Below are positions 11,969-23,940 of a stretch of 64,000 nucleotides of DNA, piece after piece. The stretch is from the NCBI RefSeq assembly GCF_030253575.1, contig NC_080557.1, positions 47,847,501 to 47,911,500 of the forward strand. The letters run 5' to 3'. The position numbers were made by a program, and so were the translations under genes. The notes under the pieces are model-generated. The model saw only the letters and a list, made by a program, of their open reading frames with translations. It did no database searches and had not been told where the DNA came from. How positions within the stretch are numbered: position 1 is the stretch's first letter; every line of letters starts with the position of its first letter. This DNA comes from Rhododendron vialii. Lineage: Eukaryota > Streptophyta > Magnoliopsida > Ericales > Ericaceae.

Positions 11969-12627
11969 GTTCTAACTTCCATAACAGAATAAACTGCCTT
12001 GAGGCTTTCTTGACATTGAGCAATTACAACCCATGATAAAAGGGACTGACTTGTGACTGGTCGGTAAGTTCTCCCATGAGACCTGTTTATTTTCGTATTC
12101 AAAGAGGCACATTATGGAGAACTTGTTCAGTTTAACTCAGTGGAATAATTGTCTGCAATCCTGTCTGATCAAAGATAGAAGGAAAGCTGGCTAAGGAAAA
12201 CAAACAAAATGAAGATCAACATTTCATTTTTGGTTCCTTGTAAATACGGCACGAGAAAATTAACTGCTGTCAGAAAACTTTGAAGGACTTGATAAGCCAT
12301 GGTCGTATACAATCTAGTCACCGCAACTTAGCAACCAAAAAAATAAAGGGAGAATCAAAGCAAAGAAAACAACCTAGTCTGAAACTTCACAAGTTTTTTT
12401 TTGTTTTAAAATCTCCAACATACTTAAGAAAATAAACTTCTGGGAGAATTTTGAGACACTTGATTGACTGATCCCATATATAGTCTGGCCTCTCATACAA
12501 ACTATTCACTTGAAACTAGTGCAAAAAGGGGAAAAAAGAGAGAAAAAAAGGCCCTCAATACCAATTTTAGTTATGACATGGTACCAAGAGCTTGGTTAGT
12601 ACAACTATATCATAATATAAGCTACTG

Positions 12628-12935
12628 CTAGAACCAGATAGCTCCAGCATCAATGAGTATTTGCTTAAGGGACCCATCAAGGTGAAGAGAAATGACATCT
12701 TCGACGAGCCAATATATCTTCCCCCAATGAAAACAGCCGGGACAGAAGGGCTGCAGCCGAGCCTTTGCAACGCCTTCTCCATTTCTCTCCCACTTGGTTC
12801 TTGGTCAAGCTCATGAATCGCCGGACTAGCACCAAGTTCATAAAACAGTTGCTTGATGCTATGACACATGCAACATGAGCTCTTTGTGAAGATCACTGCT
12901 GCCTTCTTTGATGCCAAATCTCTAATCCTATCCAT
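12628..12935 (-). pseudogene. CC-type glutaredoxin copy with frameshifted C-terminus (CCMC)
   Basis: Starts MDRIRDLASKKAAVIF with CCMC at residues 21-24 and is collinear with the open copy at 15237-15545 up to GGRYIGSSK. One base is missing near 12698-12702, so the equivalent span is 308 rather than 309 bases and the glutathione-side loop and C-terminus are lost. Translation would run on in the wrong frame to 12567, giving a 122-residue hybrid. The TATA-like TATAAATATG just upstream is kept, so transcription is possible. It is called a pseudogene because the DIISLHLDG and AIWF parts are gone; a sequencing slip in the homopolymer region is an alternative. Confidence 0.85.
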
Positions 12936-15236
12936 TTGGAAAAATGAACTTCTGAAAATCAACGCACAGAATAGAGAAAGATTAGTGCTTTTGCAATTTG
13001 AGCTCAAATGCTTGTTTATGGTGGACTTTGAGGTTTCATCACCCCACATATTTATAGGTGCAACTGGAAAAGGCCGTGGGATTGGATTTTTTTATCCAGA
13101 AAAGGAAAGGAAATCACATATTCAATAGTAAAAAATTTGAAAAGAAAGTTTTCAAGATATTTGCTTGGATAAGAAAAATGCTCCCCCTGATGATTGTGCC
13201 TTGACAGCGACTGTTTATGCTTCAATCAAGTTGACACCTAGTATCATCCATATAAGCGGTAATCCACGTCTGCAGGAATGTCCGTACATCTGAACAGTGT
13301 CAGAATTATTGCTAAGATGGAAGCATTTTTGAGTCATGTTCATTAAAAAAACAATTTGGTGGGGCGGTGGAGAGGGACTTGTACAGACACGCATGTTCTG
13401 ATATCAGGGAATCCTAATGAAAGGTAAAAAATTAAGGAAATGTGCTGCTTGTCCATATACTTTTGGTTGCAGCACGATTGAAGAGCGGCCACAACCAGGA
13501 AATGGATATAATGTCTCGGTGCAATTACCAAAATTCAGGTTCACCAATGTATAGATATTTTGAGCTTTTAAAATGAATGTGTCCTCGTTCAACCATTTTC
13601 AGGAAACTCATTTTCACCCTAAACTCGAGAGACCGAAAGAGAGGATAGATTTTGATTCATCAAAAATAAGAGTTTATCCTTGGGCTGATCTGGATTAAGA
13701 TAAGAGTTTATCCAATTAATTTCCACTTTCTTGGATGGTCCCTATATGGGTGGATAAGTCATGGGCAAAAGTCTCTTCTACTCTAGCAAAACTTGGAATG
13801 TAATGGCAACAAGAAGGACATATCTCAAGGACTATATTTCAGTCCTACTTGATACCCGAAAATCATTTTCCGGTTGTAAGAGGATACGGTAGGTATTGGT
13901 TCTTTTGCTGTTATATTTTCCTTTCATTTGATTTGAGTTTGCTTCATTTGATTTGTAGGAATTTCTTCATTGGTCTGCGTGGAGCTAAAGCTTATTTCCT
14001 GTGATATAGCATACTTGTCAAGTCTAATTTTCAACAAAAAAGCACCCAAAAAAGGTTGTTGAATCATTGATAGAATGTCTGAGTTGGAAGTTCTGATTTT
14101 AGATATGAAGGAATCCTTGTATTGTATTGTTATCCAAGAATCTATCACCACCTCATCAGATGCATGTCAACCAATATTCGTATCCATCCATGTCGAATGA
14201 CACCAACATGTTGATGTCCATTAGATGAACTAAAGAGATGCATATATCAGCTTGTAAATGTATACATGATTTTCACGACAAGTTGGTTGGGTAGAAAGAG
14301 TACTAATAGTGATTATCTCCCCTGTTTTGCATAAGATTGTACGATAATCTCCTCTATTTGCACCAGTGTTAACTTTGATGTGGGTGAATACTTGGTGAAC
14401 GCTTTCCTCAATTGTGTATATGAGATGAAACTGAAACTAATGTTAGATTTGAGGGGATGACTGAAACTAATGTCTTTGATAACTTTGTTCCGGGACCAAT
14501 TCTGCCAACCATTAGTAGGATTCCAATTAAAGTCAGGGCATAGACTTCCGTTATAGATTTATTTTTCTGTTTCGAGTTCTAACTTCCATAACAGAGACTG
14601 ACTTGAGGCTTTCCTGACATTGGGCAATTACAACCTTCGATAAAAGAGACTGACTTGTGACTGATAGATGAGTTCTCCCTTGAGACCCGTCTTATTTTCG
14701 TATTCAAAGTGGTGCATTCTGCAGAATTTGTTATGTTTAACTCAATGGAATAATTGTCTGAAATCCCATCTGACAAAAGAAAGAAAGAAAGCTGGCAAAG
14801 AAAGTAAAAGAAAAACAAACTGAAGATCAATATTTCCTTTTCGGATCCTTATAAACACGACATGAGAAAATAAACTGCTGTCAGAAAATTTTGAAGGACT
14901 TGATAAGCCATGGTCATATAGTCTGGGAACTTACAAAACACTCAGCAACTGAAAAAAGAAAGGGAGAAGCAAAGCAAAGCAAACAACCTAGTCAGAAACT
15001 TCACATTTTTTTTTTCTTTTAAATCTCCAACATACATAAGAAAATAAATTTCTGGGAGAATTTGAGACACTTGATTGGCCATGCCCAATGCCCACATATA
15101 GTCTGGCCTCTTATACAACCTATTCGCTTGAAACTAGTGCCAAAAAAGGGGAAAAAGGGGCTCTCAATTCCAATTTTAGTTATTAGATGATCCCAAGAGC
15201 TTAATTAGGATAACTATATCATAATATAACCTACTG

Positions 15237-15545
15237 CTAGAACCAGATAGCTCCAGCATCAATGAGCATTTGCTTAAGGGACCCATCAAGGTGAAGAGAA
15301 ATGATGTCTTTTGACGAGCCAACATATCTTCCCCCGATGAAAACAACTGGGACAGAAGGGCTGCAGCCGAGCTTTTGCAACGCCTTCTCCATTTCTGTCC
15401 CACTTGGTTCTTCATCAAGCTCATGAATGGCTGGACTAGCACCAAGTTCATAAAACAGTTGCTTGATGCTATGGCACATGCAACATGAGCTCTTTGTGAA
15501 GATCACTGCTGCCTTCTTTGATGCCAAATCTCTAATCCTATCCAT
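15237..15545 (-). CDS. CC-type glutaredoxin, CCMC active site
   Basis: 102 residues, single exon. IFTKSSCCMCHSIKQLFYE places CCMC at residues 21-24; cis-Pro loop PSVPVVFI; glutathione-side loop GSSKDIISLHLDG; C-terminus GAIWF, a conservative variant of the terminal ALWL-type TGA-binding motif. Overall it matches the Arabidopsis GRXC11/GRXC12 type. The Met at 15545 is used because array members agree from this point and the upstream open frame is not conserved. It differs from its siblings by EEPSGTEM where others have QEPSGREM. It is one of only two open copies in the five-unit array. Confidence 0.93.
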   Translation of the reverse strand: MDRIRDLASKKAAVIFTKSSCCMCHSIKQLFYELGASPAIHELDEEPSGTEMEKALQKLGCSPSVPVVFIGGRYVGSSKDIISLHLDGSLKQMLIDAGAIWF

Positions 15546-15655
15546 TTGGAAAAATGAACTTATGAAATTAATGCACAGAAGAGAGAGGTCTTTAGTGCTT
15601 TGTAAATTTGAGCTCAACGGCTTTTCTATGGTGAACTTTGAGGTTTCATCACCCC

Positions 15656-15664
15656 TTATTTATG
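15656..15664 (-). promoter_or_regulatory. TATA-like box of the CCMC glutaredoxin gene
   Basis: Reads CATAAATAA on the minus strand, about 110 bases before the start codon. The sibling at 23507 has the stronger TATAAATATA at the same place. Confidence 0.5.
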
Positions 15665-16414
15665 GGTGCAACTGGAAAAGGCAGTGGGATTCGATTTTTT
15701 ATCCAGAAAGGGAAATAAATCATATATTCAACTGTAAGAAATTTTGAAAATAAAGTTTTCAAGATATTTGTTTGGATAAGAAAAATGCTCCCCCCTGATG
15801 ATTGTGCTTGACAGTGATTGTTTGTGCTTCAATCAAGTTGACACTATGTATCATCCATTTAAGCTAATCCACGTCTGCAGGAATGTCCATACACCAGAAG
15901 AGCCTAAGAGTTATAGGTAAGACGGAAGCATTCAGGGTTCATCAAAAAAACAATTTGGTAGGGGGTGGAGAGGGACTTATTCTTCAATGTTTGTGTTGAA
16001 AACAGTTTGTTTTAGAGGCAACTTTCGGAAAGGAAAGGACTAATATAATCGCAAGAGTGACATGTACAGACATGCATGTTCCGATAACAGGGAATCCTAA
16101 TGAAAGGTTGAAACGTAAGCAAATATGCTGCCTGTCCAAATACTTTTGGACACAACATGATTGAAGAGCAGTCACAGCCGGGAAATGGATATAATGTCTC
16201 AGTGCATTATCCAAATTCATGCTCACCACTGTATAGATATTTTCGAGCTCAAAATAAATGTGTCCTCGTTCGATCATTTTCAGCTGGAAAATCGAGAGAA
16301 TGAAAGAGAGGATAGATTCTTTCATCAACGGATGTCTCGGTGTTTTCCCCCTTTCCTCCTTTCGTAAGATTTAGTATTCTGTTACTATCATAGTAGTATC
16401 CTTGGGCTGAGGTG

Positions 16415-16735
16415 GAATTGCTCTCGGCCGCACATTTTTGCTATTGGCCGCCAAGAATTACTTCTGACCGCAAGAAATTGCTCCTGGCCGCATTTAATTA
16501 TTCGCGGCCATGTGTAATTATACGCGGCCAAGAGTAATTCTTCGCGGCCATGAGTAATTCTACGAGGCCAAGTGTAATTCTATGCGGCCAAGAGTAATTC
16601 TTCACGGCAATGAGTAATTCTACGTGGTCAAGTGTAATTTTACGCGGCCAAAAGTAATTCTAAAATTGCTCTTGGATGCAAAGTTTTACTCGTGGCCGCG
16701 AAGAATTGCTCCTGGCCGCAAATAATTGCTCCTGT
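16415..16735. repeat. Minisatellite, about 20-bp unit (GCGGCCAAGTGTAATTCTAC-like)
   Basis: About 16 imperfect units of a 20-base word alternating between AAGTGTAATT and ATGAGTAATT versions around GCGGCCA. It sits far upstream of the CCMC gene, at the matching point where the first array unit has no such repeat. Confidence 0.85.
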
Positions 16736-17783
16736 TGTTGAGATAATATGGAAGGTATTGGTTCTTATGCAGTTATATTTCTCTTTCATTTTGATCTGAG
16801 TTTGCTTTATAGTAACAGTACATAATTTGTAGGAATTTCTTCGTTGTTCTTTTGTAGGGATTTTTTTATTGTGGTAAAACTTATTTCCTGAGATATAGCA
16901 TACTGGTCAAGTCTAATTTTCAACAAAAAAGCACCCAAAAAAGGTGGTTGGATCATTAATAGAACGTCTGAGTTGAAAGTTCTGATTTTAGATATGAAGG
17001 AATCCTTGTACTGTATTGATATCCAAGAATCCATCACCACCTCTTCAGATGCATGTCAACCAATATTCGTATCCATCCATGTTGAGCGGCCCATAGTTGT
17101 TGCAGGTTTTTTTTCTTTTCAATATTAGGTAACAGATCAGTTTGTGAATGACACCAACACGTTGATGTCCATTAGATGAACTAAAGAGATGCATATATCA
17201 GCTTGTCAATGTATACAATGATTTTCATGACAAGTTGGTTGTGTAGAAAGATTACTAATGGCGATTATCTCCTCTGTTTTGCATAAGATCATACGATAAT
17301 CTCCTCTATTTGCACCAGTGTTAACTTTGATATGGGTGAATTCTTGGTGAACGCTTTCCTCAATTGTGTTCGGGTATTTGGCCTTCGAATGTATGAGATG
17401 AAATTGAAACTAGTGTTGGGTTTGGGGGGGCGACTGAAACTAATGTCTTTGATAACTTTGTTTTGGGACCTATTATACCACCCAATAGCAGGATTCCAAT
17501 TGAAGTCGGGGCATAGACTTCCTCAAGGTCCATTGAAACTAGTCTTAGCCTACGTTATAGATTTCTTTTTCTGTTTCGAGTTCTAACTTCCACAACAGAA
17601 TAAACTGACTTGAGGCTTTCCTAACATTGAGCAATTACAACCTTCGATAAAAGAGACTGACTTATGACTGGTTGATAAGTTCTCCCTTGAGACCCGTCTT
17701 ATTTTCGTATTCAAAGTGGTGCATTCTGTAGAATTTGTTATGTTTAACTCAGTGGAATAATTGTCTGCAATCCCATCTGATGA

Positions 17784-17815
<32 letters not shown>

Positions 17816-18071
17816 AACAAAGCTGGCAAAGAAAAGAAAAGTAAAACAAACTGAAGATCAACATTTCATTTTCATAAATACCACATGAGAAAATAAACTG
17901 CCGCCAGAAAACTTTGAAGGACTTGATAAGCCATGTTCATAAATAAGGGATGATGAAACCTCAAAGTTCACCACATACAAGCATTTTAGCTCAAATTTAC
18001 GAAGCACTAAAGATTTGGCATCAAATTTTCATAAGTTCTGTGCATTCATTTTCAGAAGTTCATTTTTCCAA

Positions 18072-18304
18072 ATGGATAGGATTAGATATTTGGCATCAAA
18101 GAAGGCAGCAGTGATCTACACAAAGAGCTCATGTTGAATGTGCCATAACATCAAGCAACTGTTTTATGAACTTGGTGCTAGTCCAGCCATTCATGAGCTT
18201 GACCAAGAACCAAGTGGGAGAGAAATGGAGAAGGCATTGCAAAAGCTTGGCTGCAGCCCTTCTGTCCCAGTTGTTTTCATCGCAGGAGAAGATATGTTGG
18301 CTCA
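18072..18304 (+). pseudogene. Inverted, truncated glutaredoxin copy
   Basis: The only array member on the plus strand. Reading MDRIRYLASKKAAVIYTKSSC, then a TGA at codon 22 (18135-18137, where siblings have TGC), then MCHNIKQLFYELGASPAIHELDQEPSGREM. Two extra bases shift the frame in the FIGG loop, and the match stops at about 18304, removing the last quarter. The leader (17937-18071) is inverted with it. The sequence at once returns to the normal array orientation on both sides, so a roughly 367-base segment was inverted while about 660 bases were lost. Confidence 0.9.
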
Positions 18305-18777
18305 TGGTTCATTAAAGAAACAATTTGGTGGGGGGTGGAGAGGGATTTAATCTTCAATGTTTGTGTTGAAAACAGTTTCTTTAGAGGCAACTTTCGGAAA
18401 GGAAAGGACTAATATAATCACAAGAGTGACATGTACAGACATGCATGTTCTGGTATCAGAACTTAAGCAAATATGCTGCTTGTCCAAATACTTTTGGTTA
18501 CAACATGATTGAAGAGCGGTCACAACCGGGAAATGGATATAACGTCTCAGTGCATTATCAAAATTCATGCTCACCACTGTATAGATATTTTCGAGCTCAA
18601 AATAAATGTGTCCTCATTCGATCATTTTCAGGACACACTCATTTTAAGCTGGAAAATCGAGAGAATGAAAGAGAGGATAGACTCTGATTCATCAAGGAAT
18701 TTCTTGGTGTTTTCCTCCTTCCCTCCTTTCTTAAGATTTAGTATTCTGTTACTATCATAGTTAGGATCCGGGCTGAG

Positions 18778-19140
18778 GTGGAATTGCTCTTGGCCGCACA
18801 AAATTACTCATTACCGCAAATAATTACACCTGGCCCTGTATAATTACTCATGGCCATGTGGAATTACACTTGGCTGCGAGTAATTCTACGCGGTCTACGC
18901 GGCCAAGTGTAATTCTACGCGGCCATGAGTAATTATACGCAGCCAAGTGTAATTATACGTGTCCATGAGTAATTATATGAGGCCAATTGTAATTATACGC
19001 GGCCAAGAGTAATTCTTTGTGTCTAGAGTGTAATTCTACGTGGCAAAGAATTGCTCCTGGCCGCCAATAATTACTCTTGGCTGCAAACTGTTGCTCCTGG
19101 ACGCGAAAAATTGCTTCTGGCCGCAAATAATTGCTCCTGC
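18778..19140. repeat. Minisatellite, second copy of the 20-bp family
   Basis: Same GCGGCCA/TAATT repeat family as at 16415-16735, at the equivalent place in the next array unit. Only these two units have it; the units at 13.7 and 21.7 kb read straight through without it. Confidence 0.85.
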
Positions 19141-20498
19141 TATTGAGATGATAGGGAAGGTATTGGTTCTTATGCCGTTATAATTCCCTTTCATTTTGAT
19201 CTGAGTTTGCTTTATAGTAACAGTACATAATTTGTAGGAATTTCTTCATTGTTCCTTGTAGGGATTTCTTTAGTGTGGTAAAACTTATTTCCTGAGATAT
19301 AGCATACTTGTCAAGTCTAATTCAACAAACAGGCACCCAAAAAAAGGTTGTTAGATCATTAATAGAATGTCTGAGTTAAAAGTTAAGATTTTAGATATGA
19401 AGGAATCCTTGTACTGTATTATTATCAAGAATCTATCACCACCATGTTGATGACACCAACATGTTGATGTCCATTGGATGAACTGAAGAGATGCATATAT
19501 CAGCTTGTCAATGTATATAATGATTTTCACCAAAAGTTGGTTGGCTAGAAAGAGTACTAATAGTGATTATCTCCTCAGTTTTGCATAAGATTGTACGATA
19601 ATCTCCTCTATTTGCACCAGTGTTAACTTTGATGTGGGTGAATACTTGGTGAACACTTTCCTCAATTGTGTTCAGGTTTTTTTGCCTTCGAATGTATGAG
19701 ATGAAACTGAAACTAGTGTTAGGTTTGAGGGGACTACTGAAACTAATGTCTTTGATAACTTTGTTCCGGGACCAATTCTACCTCCCATTAGCAGGATTCC
19801 AATTAAAGTCGGGGCAAATACTTCCGTTATAGATTTCTTTTTCTTTCGAGTTCTAACTTCCATAATGGAATAAACTGACTTGAGGCTTTCCTGACATTGA
19901 GCAATTACAACCTTTGATACAAGGGACTGACTTGTGACTGGTCGATAAGTTCTCCCTTGTGACCCGTCTTATTTTCGTATTCAAAGTGGTGCATTCTGGA
20001 GAATTTGTTATGTTTAACTCAGTGGAATAATTGTCTGCAATCCCATCTGATGAAAGAAAGAAAGCTGGCAAAGAAAAGCAAAACAAACTGAAGATCAACA
20101 TTTCATTTTCAGTTCCTCATAAATACGACATGAGAAAATGATCTTCTGTCAGAAAACTTTGAAGGACTTGATAAGCCATGGTCATATAGTCTGGGAGCTT
20201 ATACAACATAGTCACTGGAACTCAGCAACAGAAAAAAGAAAGGGAGAAGCAAAGCAAAGCAAACAACCTAGTCAGAAACTTCACATTTTATTCTTTTAAA
20301 TCTGCAACATACATAAGAAAAACTTCTGGGAGAATTTTGAGACACTTGATTGGCCGTGCCCATATATAGTCTGGCCTCTTACAAACTATTCACTTGAAAC
20401 TAGTGCACAAAAAAGGGGAAAAAGAAAGGAAAAAAGGCCCTCAATACCAATTTTAGTTATGACATGGTACCAAGAGCTTGGTTAGTGTAACTATACTG

Positions 20499-20806
20499 CT
20501 AGAACCAGATAGGTCTGGCATCCATGTGCATTTGCATAAGGGACCTGTCAAAGTAAAGAGAAATGATATCTTTTGGTGAGCCAACATATCTTCCCCCGAT
20601 GAAAACAGCAGGGACAGAATGCTGCAGCCGAGCTTTTGCAAGGCCTTCTCCATTTCTCTCCCACTTGGTTCTTTGTCAAGCTCATGAATCGCCGGACTAG
20701 CACCAAGTTCATAAAACAGTTGCTTGATGCTATGGCACATGCAACATTAGCTCTTTGTGAAGATCACTTTTGTCTTCTTTGATGCCAAATCTCTAATCCT
20801 ATCCAT
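20499..20806 (-). pseudogene. CC-type glutaredoxin copy with stop and frameshift
   Basis: Starts MDRIRDLASKKTKVIFTKS, then codon 20 is TAA (20747-20749) instead of TCA, directly before CCMC. One base is missing near 20618-20620, before the cis-Pro loop. The C-terminal part is also more diverged than in siblings (start of the last helix and tail). The upstream GTATAAATAAGG promoter word remains. An internal Met gives an open stretch from 20740, but that lacks the active site strand and is not a credible protein. Confidence 0.92.
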
Positions 20807-23506
20807 TTGGAAGAATGACTTCATGAAAATTAATGCACAGAAGAGAGAACGTCTTTAGTGCTTCGTAAATTTGAGCTCAAATGCTTGTCTATGGTGGACT
20901 TTGAGGTTTCATCACCCCTTATTTATACGGGAAACTGGAAATGGCAGTGGGGTTGGATTGCTTATTCAGAAAAGGAAAGAAATCACATATTCAACTCTAG
21001 GAAATTCAAAAAGATATTTGTAATGATATTTGTTTGGATAAGAAAAATGCTCCCCCCTGATGATTGTGCTTGACAGTGATGGTTTGTGCTTCAATCAAGT
21101 GGACATTAGTATCATGCATATAAGCAGTAATCCACGTCTGCAGGAATGTCCGTACACCTGAACAGCCTCAGAATTATAGGTAAGATTGAAGCATTTTTGA
21201 GTCATGGACCCATGGTTCATTAAAAAAAAACAATTTGGTGGGGGGTGGAGAGGAATTTATTCTTCAATGTTTGTGTTGAAAACAGTTTCTTTAGAGGCAA
21301 CTTTCGGAAATGAAACGACTTATATAATCACAAGAGTGACATGTACAGACGTGCATGTTCTGGTATCAGGGAATCCTAATTAAAGGTGAAAACTTAAGGA
21401 AATATGCTGCTTGTCAAAATACTTTTGGTTGCAGCACGATTGAAGAGCGGTCACAACCGGGAAATAGATATAACGTCTCGGTGCATTACCAAAATTCCGG
21501 TTCACCTATGTGTAGACATTTTTTTAGCTTAAAATAAATACGTGTCCTCCTTCGATCATTTTCAGGAAACGCTCATTCTCCGCCAAAAATCGAGAGACTG
21601 AAAGAGAGGATAGATTTTGATTCACCAAAGATGTCTTGAAGTTTTCCCCCCTTTCCTCCTTTCACAAGATTTAGTATTCTTTTACAATCGTAGTAGAATC
21701 CATGGGCTGATGTGGAATAAGTAAATGTCTATCCAATTCCTTTCCACTTTGTTGGATGGTCCCCTAGATGGATGGAGCAAAAGACTCTACTCTAGTAAAA
21801 GAATAAGAAAACTAGGAATGTTATGGCATCATGAAGAACAGATTTCAAGGGACTAAATTTCATTAATCCTATGCAATACCTGTAAATCATGTACCGGTCA
21901 TATGATACGGAAGGTATTGGTTCTTAACTTTTTATGCTGTTATATTTCCCTTTCATTTGATTTGATTTGCTTTATCGTAACAGTATGTGAGTCGTAGGAA
22001 TTTCTTCATTTTTCTTCTGGTGGTGCTAAAACTTATTTCCTGTGGTATAGCATATTTGTCAAGTCTAACTCAACAAAAAAGCTCCCCTAAAAAAAAGGTT
22101 GTTTGATCATGATGTCTGAGTTAAAAGTTCAGATTTTTGATATAAAGCAATCCTTGTACTATATCATCCAAGAATCTTTCACCACCTCATCAGATGCATG
22201 TGCGTCACCCTATATTCGTATCCATCAATGTCGAGATAGCAATAGTTGTCGCAGTTTCTTTCTTTTCAATATTAGGCAACAGTCTAAACAGATCAGTTTG
22301 GGAATGACATCAACATGTTGATGTCCATTAGATGAACAAAAGAGATGCATATATCAGTTTGTCCATGTATACAATGATCTTCATGACAAGTTGGTAGGCT
22401 AAAAAGAGTACTACTGGTGATAATCCCCTCTGTTTTGCATAAGATCATACGACAATCTCCTCAATTGGCACCATTGTTAACCTTGATGGGTGAATACTTG
22501 GTGAATGCTTTCCTCAATTGTGATCGGGTTTTTTGCCTTTGAATCCATGAAACAAACTTGAAACTAGTGTTAGGTTTGAGGGGGACACTGAAACCTCTAA
22601 TTAGTGGGTTTGGTAACTTTGTTCGGCGACCAATTCTACCGCCCATTAGCAGGAGTCCAATTAAACTAGTGATGTGTGTTACTTAATGTGATATTTGTCT
22701 ACAATCCCATCTGATCACAGAATTTAACGATGAAAAAATCTGAAATTAAAAAGAGATGAAGCTGTCAAAGAAAAACAGACACCAGAAATCTTTCCTTCTT
22801 TTTCGGTTTTGAGTTCTAACTTCAACAATTGAATAAAGTGACTTGAGGCTTTCTTGATATTGAGCAATTACAACCTATGATAACAAGGAATGACTTGCGA
22901 CTGATCGATGAGTTCTCCCTTGAGACCTGTCTTATTTTCATATTCAAAGTGGTGCATTATGGATAACTATTTCTGCTTAACTCAGTGGAATAATTGTCTG
23001 CAATCCCATCTGATCAAAGAAAGAAAGAAAGCTGGCAAAGAAAAACAAAACAAACAGAAGATCAACGTTTCATTTTCCGGTTCCTTGCAAATACGACATG
23101 AGAAAATAAACTGCTGTCAGAAAACTTTGAAGTACTTGATAAGCCATGGTCATATATGTCGGACTGGCCCAACAATATAGTCTTCGAACTTATACAACCA
23201 GACAAAGAAAAGGAGAAGCAAGCCAAACCAAACACTCTAGTCAGAAACTTCGCAGTTCTTTTAATTAATTTATTTTTTTGGTTTCAAATCTCTAACATAC
23301 ATAAGAAAATAAAATTCTGGGAGAATTTTGAAACACTTGATTGGCCGTGCCCATATATAGTCTGGCCTTTTAGACAACCTATTCACTTGAAACTAGCGCA
23401 AAAAAGGGGAAAAAAAGAAGGAAAGAAGGGCCCTCAATACCAGTTTTTGTTATGACATGGTACCAAGAGCTTGGTTAGTTTAACTATATCATAATATAAG
23501 CTACTG

Positions 23507-23815
23507 CTAGAACCAGATAGCTCCAGCATCAATGAGCTTTTGCTTAAGGGACCCGTCAAGGTGAAGAGAAATGATATCTTTTGACGAGCCAACATATCTT
23601 CCCCCGATGAAAACAGCAGGGACAGAAGGGCTGCAGCCGAGCTTTTGCAAGGCCTTCTCCATTTCTCTCCCACTTGGTTCTTGGTCAAGCTCATGAATCG
23701 CCGGACTAGCACCAAGTTGATAAAACAGTGCCTTGATGCTATGGCACATGTCACATGAGCTCTTTGTGAAGATCACTGCTGCCTTCTTCGATGCCAAATC
23801 TTTAATCCTATCCAT
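23507..23815 (-). CDS. CC-type glutaredoxin with altered active site CDMC
   Basis: 102 residues, complete and collinear with the CCMC sibling at 15237. Codon 22 (23750-23752) is GAC, giving Cys21-Asp22-Met23-Cys24 where the whole CC class has Cys-Cys. TGC to GAC needs two base changes. Other differences are KALFYQLG for KQLFYELG. The cis-Pro loop PSVPAVFI, loop GSSKDIISLHLDG and tail GAIWF are intact, so apart from the site it looks functional. Without the second Cys it becomes a C-x-x-C dithiol site resembling those of ordinary glutaredoxins in layout. Promoter TATAAATATA is kept. Either a neofunctional change or the first step of decay. Confidence 0.92.
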   Translation of the reverse strand: MDRIKDLASKKAAVIFTKSSCDMCHSIKALFYQLGASPAIHELDQEPSGREMEKALQKLGCSPSVPAVFIGGRYVGSSKDIISLHLDGSLKQKLIDAGAIWF

Positions 23816-23930
23816 TCGGAAAAATGAACTTCTAGTAACAATTAATGCACAGAAGAGAGAAGGTCTTCAGTGCTTTGTACTTTGAGCTCAAATGCTTGTC
23901 TATGGTGGATTTTGAGGTTTCATCACCCCA

Positions 23931-23940
23931 TATATTTATA
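23931..23940 (-). promoter_or_regulatory. TATA box of the CDMC glutaredoxin gene
   Basis: Reads TATAAATATA on the minus strand, about 115 bases before the start codon. Confidence 0.6.

Noticed and set aside
12868-13128. Plus-strand frames over the array leaders, such as 12868-13128, 15463-15747 and 23845-24078
   Set aside because: They overlap the 5' ends and promoters of the minus-strand copies and are alike only through the tandem duplication; lengths and frames are not conserved.
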